DNA from: JBLHGN01 sp047616325
GTDB lineage: Bacteria; Pseudomonadota; Gammaproteobacteria; Pseudomonadales; Cellvibrionaceae
Assembly (NCBI GenBank): GCA_047616325.1
Contig: JBLHGN010000066.1
Coordinates: forward strand, 1 to 14,662
Direction: 5' to 3'
Length of the DNA stretch: 14,662 nt
Positions 9,785-14,662 of the stretch are shown piece by piece. Position 1 is the first letter of the stretch, and every line of letters starts with the position of its first letter. The translations under genes were made by a program, and so were the position numbers. The notes below the pieces were generated by a model, which was not told where the DNA came from, did not search any database, and worked only from the letters and a program-made list of their open reading frames with translations.

Positions 9785-12364
9785 ATGAAACTTAAAAAGC
9801 CATTGTTACTCGCTTCACTATTAACTCTGACATCCGGTATCGGATTCACATTTATGCTACTTTCCGGCTTTTATTTATACCTAAGCCCCAGACTACCTTC
9901 AGTGGAGTCGATCAGAGATTACCCCCTTCAAATCCCCTTAAGGATCTATTCGGCCGACGCCAAACTTCTTGGAGAATTCGGCGAAAAGCGCCGAAAACCC
10001 GTTGTTTTCGCCGACATCCCAAAACAGTTTTTAGATGCGCTTATCGCAACCGAAGACGCAGACTTCTATTCCCACAACGGAGTTTCGGTGCGGGGCCTAT
10101 TCCGCGCGGTCACCCACTTAATTACCACGGGACGAAAAGGACCTGGCGGCAGCACACTTACCATGCAACTTACGCGGCATGTATTTCTCACGCTCGATCA
10201 AACTTTTTTGAGAAAGTTTAATGAAATACTACTAGCGATTCAAATTGAAAAAGAATTATCAAAAGAAGAAATCATCGAACTTTATGTCAACCTCATGAAC
10301 TTTGGTAAGCGCGCTTACGGTATTGAAGCCGCTGCGGAGACTTACTACGGTAAATCAATTGGAGCTTTAAGCTTAGCCCAGCACGCCATGATTGTTGGGA
10401 TTTTAAAGGGACCTACCTCTCAAAACCCCATCAACAATCTACCTAAAGCTCTCGAGCGACGCGACTACATTCTAGGGCGCATGCTAAAACTCGACTTTAT
10501 TAATGTAAAGCAACACCGTATCTCCATCTCCGAACCAGCAAGCGCACAGCTTTACGGTCAAAAAATTGAAGTGAACGCGCCCTACGTAGCGGAAATGGCA
10601 AGAAAAAAAATCACCAGAATCTATGGCACCAAAGCCTACACCGAGGGCTATCAAGTGTTCACCACGATAGACAGCAAGTTGCAGCAACGCGCTCAATCTG
10701 CTGTTATAAATGGCCTCCTCACCTACGATCAACGCCACGGCTACCGCGGACCAGAACAAAAACTAGACCTTACACAAGCGCCAATATTGGGCGCAGAAGC
10801 CACTAGCCTCACCACGTCACAAGATACGGTGCCCCGCGACTACAGAAAGTGGAGCGAAAGCTTAGCCGCCATTCCAGTATACGGTGAACTGCAACCCGCC
10901 GCCATTACGGAGGTGGGAGAACAATCTATCACAGCACTGCTCCCGTCATCGTCACTGGTGGTGCTCAACTGGGAGGACGGCCTCGCGGACGCTCGACCTT
11001 ATGTCAACGAAAATATGCGAGGTCCTAGGCCTTCCAATGCCGCGGAAATTTTGGCCGTCGGCGATGTAGTGCGATTGAGACAAACCCGTGGAGAAGAGTG
11101 GGAATTGAGCCAGCTGCCAGAGGTGCAGGGCTCTCTAGTAGCCTTATCGCCAGAAAATGGCGCCATTTTGTCAATGGTGGGCGGCTTTGATTTTAATCAC
11201 AGCAATTTTAACCGTGCCACACAAGCACAACGACAACCAGGATCAAACATGAAGCCGTTTATTTACACGGCGGCTCTGGAAAATGGCTTAACACCTGCAA
11301 CGATCATAAATGATGCGCCAATAGTTTTTGATGACAAGCAGCTGGAAACCACTTGGCGCCCAGAAAACTCAAGCAATAAATATAACGGCCCAACACGACT
11401 CCGCGAAGCACTGTTTCGTTCGGTAAACGTCGTTTCTATTCGTGTGCTTGATAGAATCGGCATTGATAACGCAATACACACACTCGAAAAATTTGGCTTT
11501 GACCCACAAGCCTTACCCAGAGACCTCTCTCTAGCACTTGGAACACACGCCGTAACTCCTTTGGATATTGCCTCTGGCTATGCCACATTTGCCAATGGCG
11601 GCTATCGAGTAGAACCGTATTTGGTGGAAAAAATTGCCGACGTTAACGACGACATTATTTACCACGCCGCACCTAAAACCGTTTGCAGCGACTGCGAAGA
11701 AGGGGAAATAAAGACAAAAGAGGCAAAAGTCTCGGATACCTTAGCAGAAATAGCGGTATCACCACTCATGGAAATGATAGATAACAACTATACAGGTAAG
11801 ACAGACCCATTCTGGCTCAGCTTTAAAACAAAACAACAACTCGAGATTCTTAAGGCCGAAGACTTCCCTCGCGCGCCTAAAATACTTTCAGATCAAATTG
11901 CCTTTATCATGGACTCAATGCTGAAAGATGTTATTAGGCGTGGCACAGGAGTGAGGGCCAAAAAAGCATTGAAGCGTCCCGACATTGCAGGGAAAACAGG
12001 CACCACAAACGGCCCTCTCGACGCATGGTTTTCGGGCTACCATCCATCTGTCGTAGCTAGCACCTGGGTGGGCTTTGACCAAAATTTCTCTCTGGGAAAA
12101 AGAGAGTACGGCGGCACGGCTGCTCTGCCAGTATGGATAGACTTCATGGCGCTTCCGCTGGCGGATAAGCCGGTGCTTAGTCGCATTCAACCACCCGGTG
12201 TAATCTCAATCAAAATTGACCCAGAGACAGGTAAGCGCGCCAGAATTGATGACCCGGATGCAATTTTTGAATTTTTCATGTCGGACAATACACCCGATCC
12301 ATACGAAGACTCGCAGGGCAGTGCCGGGTCCACTAACGATCCCTTCAATCAAGACATTTTTTAG
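9785..12364 (+). CDS. mrcA: Penicillin-binding protein 1A: bifunctional transglycosylase/transpeptidase
   Basis: This class A PBP polymerises lipid II into glycan strands and cross-links the peptides on the periplasmic face of the inner membrane. The 859-residue protein has a membrane anchor at about 8-33. The GT51 domain (about 50-235) shows ATEDADFYSHNG with catalytic Glu90, GGSTLTMQLTRHVFL (121-135) and the IELYVNLMNFGKRAYGI stretch (164-180). An OB-like insert spans about 325-440. The transpeptidase domain has SNMK (Ser487-Lys490), SVN (546-548) and KTGT (737-740). A CSDC pair (634-637) lies in the loop where E. coli PBP1a also has a CxxC. It diverges from pilM, as in Pseudomonas, where the gene is called ponA. 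The ATG has no clear Shine-Dalgarno sequence. A bidirectional terminator follows 46 bases downstream. The sequence is complete. Confidence 0.96.
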   Translation: MKLKKPLLLASLLTLTSGIGFTFMLLSGFYLYLSPRLPSVESIRDYPLQIPLRIYSADAKLLGEFGEKRRKPVVFADIPKQFLDALIATEDADFYSHNGVSVRGLFRAVTHLITTGRKGPGGSTLTMQLTRHVFLTLDQTFLRKFNEILLAIQIEKELSKEEIIELYVNLMNFGKRAYGIEAAAETYYGKSIGALSLAQHAMIVGILKGPTSQNPINNLPKALERRDYILGRMLKLDFINVKQHRISISEPASAQLYGQKIEVNAPYVAEMARKKITRIYGTKAYTEGYQVFTTIDSKLQQRAQSAVINGLLTYDQRHGYRGPEQKLDLTQAPILGAEATSLTTSQDTVPRDYRKWSESLAAIPVYGELQPAAITEVGEQSITALLPSSSLVVLNWEDGLADARPYVNENMRGPRPSNAAEILAVGDVVRLRQTRGEEWELSQLPEVQGSLVALSPENGAILSMVGGFDFNHSNFNRATQAQRQPGSNMKPFIYTAALENGLTPATIINDAPIVFDDKQLETTWRPENSSNKYNGPTRLREALFRSVNVVSIRVLDRIGIDNAIHTLEKFGFDPQALPRDLSLALGTHAVTPLDIASGYATFANGGYRVEPYLVEKIADVNDDIIYHAAPKTVCSDCEEGEIKTKEAKVSDTLAEIAVSPLMEMIDNNYTGKTDPFWLSFKTKQQLEILKAEDFPRAPKILSDQIAFIMDSMLKDVIRRGTGVRAKKALKRPDIAGKTGTTNGPLDAWFSGYHPSVVASTWVGFDQNFSLGKREYGGTAALPVWIDFMALPLADKPVLSRIQPPGVISIKIDPETGKRARIDDPDAIFEFFMSDNTPDPYEDSQGSAGSTNDPFNQDIF

Positions 12365-12410
12365 ATCATGCCCATTTATAAAAATGGAGAAAGAGCCAAA
12401 TTGGCGGCAC

Positions 12411-12437
12411 AAAAAAGCCGGGATAACCCGGCTTTTT
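12411..12437. terminator. Bidirectional intrinsic terminator between mrcA and rpmE
   Basis: GCCGGG (12417-12422), loop ATAA and CCCGGC (12427-12432) form a perfect stem. A run of A lies before it and a run of T after it, so it ends transcription of both convergent genes. Confidence 0.93.
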
Positions 12438-12452
12438 AATAGAAAACGGTTT

Positions 12453-12665
12453 TTAGTTCGATGAACGACGCGTAAAACGCTTGTTAAAGCGGTCGATTCG
12501 ACCACCAGTATCAGCCGTTTTTTGCTTACCAGTATAGAATGGGTGACACTGTGAACACACATCGATATGAATATCTGTAATCGCTGTAGAACGAGTCTCT
12601 ATCACGTTGCCGCAACTACAGGTCGCTGTCATTTTGCCATATTTGGGTTGAATATCCGCTTGCAT
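12453..12665 (-). CDS. rpmE: 50S ribosomal protein L31, zinc-binding form
   Basis: L31 is a small protein of the large ribosomal subunit that bridges to the small one. The 70-residue product begins MQADIQPKYG, as the family does. The frame extends 11 codons further upstream to 12698, but the family's start and a GAGG six bases before the ATG at 12665 decide for the shorter form. Cys16, Cys18, Cys37 and Cys40 (TCSCGN and VCSQCHPFYTGKQ) are all present, so this is the zinc-containing version rather than the Cys-free paralogue made under zinc shortage. TGGRIDRFNKRF near the C-terminus is typical. It is convergent with mrcA and divergent from priA, the same neighbourhood as in Pseudomonas. Confidence 0.97.
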   Translation of the reverse strand: MQADIQPKYGKMTATCSCGNVIETRSTAITDIHIDVCSQCHPFYTGKQKTADTGGRIDRFNKRFTRRSSN

Positions 12666-12671
12666 AACTTG

Positions 12672-12675
12672 CCTC
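12672..12675 (-). promoter_or_regulatory. Ribosome binding site deciding the rpmE start
   Basis: GAGG on the minus strand ends six bases before the ATG at 12665. This supports the 70-residue L31 over the longer frame beginning at 12698. Confidence 0.65.
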
Positions 12676-12758
12676 ACTATTTTGCTGAGTATCGCCACTC
12701 GATCTTGCGCCGAGCACCATACGCTATTAATGTATCGGGCTGTAAAAACAGTGCGCGC

Positions 12759-12787
12759 ATACTAGACACAAACAAGCGTTAGCGCAA
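12759..12787 (-). promoter_or_regulatory. Possible rpmE promoter with GC-rich discriminator
   Basis: TTGCGC (12782-12787) and TAGTAT (12759-12764) are 17 bases apart on the minus strand and are followed by GCGCGC. Both hexamers are only partial matches. A GC-rich discriminator is typical of growth-rate-controlled ribosomal promoters. A perfect TTGACA begins just upstream but is too far from this -10. Confidence 0.35.
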
Positions 12788-12811
12788 GTGTCAATACTCG
12801 GCCGCGCTAAC
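12778..12811. repeat. Inverted repeat in the rpmE-priA intergenic region
   Basis: GTTAGCGC (12778-12785) and GCGCTAAC (12804-12811) are perfect 8-bp arms around 18 bases. The arms overlap or flank the candidate rpmE -35, so the element could be an operator for either divergent gene, or a chance palindrome. Confidence 0.45.
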
Positions 12812-12845
12812 AAACTAGACTTTAAATCCACCAATTTGAACATAA

Positions 12846-14662
12846 ATGCCTCAAACCCTTTTTCTTAAGATCGCCCTACCGCTGCCCCTGCGCGATACCT
12901 TTAGCTATTGCTTTAGCCATGAAGACCTCATTCAGCCCAAACCTGGCGCTCGCGTGAGGGTTAATTTTGGCCCCAGGGTGCTCATAGGGATAATTACCGA
13001 GATATCGTCCAGCAGCGATTACGATAAAACGAAAATAAAACCCATTACTGAACTCATCGACACGCACGCCATTATCCCCAGTGAGCTTCTCGCACTGTGC
13101 GTTTGGGCCGCCCAATACTACCATCACCCCATTGGCGAAGTAATTCACGCCGCGTTGCCAAAGAACCTACGGGAGGGTAGAACACTAAACAAAGCCTGGG
13201 CTTGGGTGCTAACTTCAGAGGGGAAGGGGCTTGGGCCACTATCCCTCAAGCGCGCAAAAAAACAATATGCCATTCACCAATATTTGCTCGAACATGGCAA
13301 GCTTTTCCCCAGCAACTTGGAAGCGCTGCAAGTCACTCAAGCCACACTAAAAGCACTGGAGACGAAAGGTATTGTGGTGCGGGAAGAGCATATCCCAGAA
13401 GAAGTCGACACTGAAAATAGCCCAAAAGATCTAGCCCCGCTTTTAATGGAAGCTCAACTGACCCTTAACTCTGAACAAGAAATCGCCGTCAACCAGATCC
13501 GCTACCACAAATATGCGACTTACCTGCTTGAAGGCGCCACCGGCAGCGGCAAAACCGAGGTCTATCTGCACATTATTGCCCGAGTGCTGCAAGCGGGCAA
13601 ACAAGCCTTAGTGCTCATACCCGAAATTGGCCTAACCCCGCAAACCCTAGCCCGTTTTCGCAAAAGATTCAGCGTTCCAATAGCCGAATTACATTCCAAC
13701 GTTAGTGCGGGGGAGCGCGAAGCAAACTGGATAAGTGCGCGCAATGGCGATGCCAAAATCATTATTGGCACTCGCCTCGCGTCTCTAACCCCAATGCATA
13801 ACCTAGGCCTAATTATCATAGATGAAGAGCACGACCGATCATTTAAGCAGCAGGATGGATTCAGATACTCCGCTCGAGACATCTCAATTTATCGCGCACA
13901 CCAGCTCAACATTCCCGTGGTACTGGGCAGCGCCACCCCCTCCTTCGAAAGCCTGCAAAACGCTTTAACCCAAAAATATCAACATTTGCAGCTCCTGCTG
14001 CGGGCTGGAAATGCAAAATCTCCAGCCCAGCAAACGGCCGATTTAAGGCAGGCTCAGACCTTTGCCGGCCTCACACAAACCTCACTGGACGAACTAAGTG
14101 GCGCCATAGCAAGAAAGGAACAAACGCTGGTATTCATAAACCGAAGAGGTTACGCGCCCTCGCTCATCTGCCACAGCTGTGGCTGGAGCGCCGACTGCAG
14201 CTCTTGCGACACTCGCATGACAGTACACCACAATCCTCGCCATTTGCGTTGTCACCACTGTGATAGGCAGCAATCCTTGCCTCGCAACTGCCCCAACTGC
14301 CAAGCAACGGAGTTCAACATGCTTGGCCTGGGTACGGAACAGGCCGAGCAACTACTAAAAGATCGATTTCCGCTAACGCCGGTAATTCGGGTCGACAGAG
14401 ATTCAACCCGCACCAAGCAGGGTATGGAAAAACAGTTGAGCATTACCACAAAAAATGAAGCGTGCATTCTTGTCGGTACGCAGATGCTAGCCAAAGGGCA
14501 TCATCTGCCCAACCTAACTTTGGTCATTATCGTCGATGCGGACCAAGGCCTACTGAGCCCCGACTTTCGCGGTCTAGAGCAAATGGGCCAGCTGATAACA
14601 CAGGTTTCAGGACGAGCAGGAAGAGAAGACAAAAGCGGCCACGTGATTATTCAGAGTCACCG
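12846..14662 (+). CDS. priA: Primosomal replication-restart helicase PriA, C-terminus outside the window
   Basis: PriA recognises stalled forks and D-loops and reloads the replicative helicase. The frame is open from the ATG at 12846 to the right edge (605 full codons). E. coli PriA has 732, so about 130 residues are missing. The N-terminal DNA-binding domain occupies about 1-105. The helicase core has GATGSGKT (230-237), DEEH (326-329), GSATPS, GTQMLAKGHHLP and GRAGR (589-593). Eight zinc-binding cysteines lie at 442, 445, 451, 454, 469, 472, 482 and 485, with the same spacing as in E. coli. The start follows PQTLFLKIALPLPL, typical of the family, but no Shine-Dalgarno sequence is visible. 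It diverges from rpmE across about 180 bases. No stop, frameshift or missing motif is seen in the part present. Confidence 0.97.
   Translation, partial: MPQTLFLKIALPLPLRDTFSYCFSHEDLIQPKPGARVRVNFGPRVLIGIITEISSSSDYDKTKIKPITELIDTHAIIPSELLALCVWAAQYYHHPIGEVIHAALPKNLREGRTLNKAWAWVLTSEGKGLGPLSLKRAKKQYAIHQYLLEHGKLFPSNLEALQVTQATLKALETKGIVVREEHIPEEVDTENSPKDLAPLLMEAQLTLNSEQEIAVNQIRYHKYATYLLEGATGSGKTEVYLHIIARVLQAGKQALVLIPEIGLTPQTLARFRKRFSVPIAELHSNVSAGEREANWISARNGDAKIIIGTRLASLTPMHNLGLIIIDEEHDRSFKQQDGFRYSARDISIYRAHQLNIPVVLGSATPSFESLQNALTQKYQHLQLLLRAGNAKSPAQQTADLRQAQTFAGLTQTSLDELSGAIARKEQTLVFINRRGYAPSLICHSCGWSADCSSCDTRMTVHHNPRHLRCHHCDRQQSLPRNCPNCQATEFNMLGLGTEQAEQLLKDRFPLTPVIRVDRDSTRTKQGMEKQLSITTKNEACILVGTQMLAKGHHLPNLTLVIIVDADQGLLSPDFRGLEQMGQLITQVSGRAGREDKSGHVIIQSH

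Noticed and set aside
11684..11695. CSDC pair in PBP1a as an unusual metal or redox site
   Set aside because: E. coli PBP1a has a CxxC in the same loop as I recall it, so this appears to be a family feature.
12666..12698. Longer N-terminus for ribosomal protein L31
   Set aside because: The family begins at MQADIQPKYG, and the ribosome site is placed for the ATG at 12665.

Overview
This window looks like ordinary chromosome from a Pseudomonas- or Cellvibrionales-type gammaproteobacterium. Three things point that way: the protein families; the gene order (gltB, damX-like, aroB, aroK, pilQPONM, then divergent mrcA, rpmE and priA, the arrangement known around pilMNOPQ in Pseudomonas); and GltB and PilM segments closest in wording to pseudomonad versions. 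I cannot name a genus. A decaying gltB hints at relaxed selection, perhaps in a host-associated lineage, but that is inference.

Layout. About 66-976 (minus) is the broken N-terminal part of gltB, the large subunit of glutamate synthase. It carries at least two nonsense codons, one frameshift and several changes at conserved glutaminase-site positions. Its homology ends at a 23-bp imperfect tandem repeat (32-77) near the window edge. A gene-free stretch with an intrinsic terminator follows. Bases 1266-4657 (minus) hold a DamX-like AAA/SPOR protein, aroB (3-dehydroquinate synthase) and aroK (shikimate kinase). Bases 4660-9631 (minus) hold the complete pilM-N-O-P-Q operon, transcribed in that order and running straight into aroK and aroB. 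It encodes the alignment subcomplex and outer-membrane secretin of type IV pili. A compact intergenic region (9632-9784) with back-to-back promoter elements separates it from mrcA (PBP1a, plus strand, 9785-12364). A bidirectional terminator separates mrcA from the convergent rpmE (ribosomal protein L31, minus). priA (primosomal helicase, plus) starts at 12846 and runs off the right edge, lacking roughly 130 C-terminal residues.

How the genes work together. PilM (cytoplasm) binds the PilN tail. PilN and PilO span the inner membrane, the PilP lipoprotein links them to PilQ, and PilQ forms the outer-membrane pore. AroK and AroB act in the shikimate pathway. The DamX-like protein carries a peptidoglycan-binding SPOR domain, so together with PBP1a and the AMIN domains of PilQ the region has a cell-wall theme.

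I found no CRISPR array, phage, toxin or defence genes, complete insertion sequence, tRNA, rRNA or riboswitch. I see no convincing undescribed system. The items most worth a second look are the gltB decay, the repeat at its breakpoint, and a calcium-loop-like insert with glycine tracts in PilQ.
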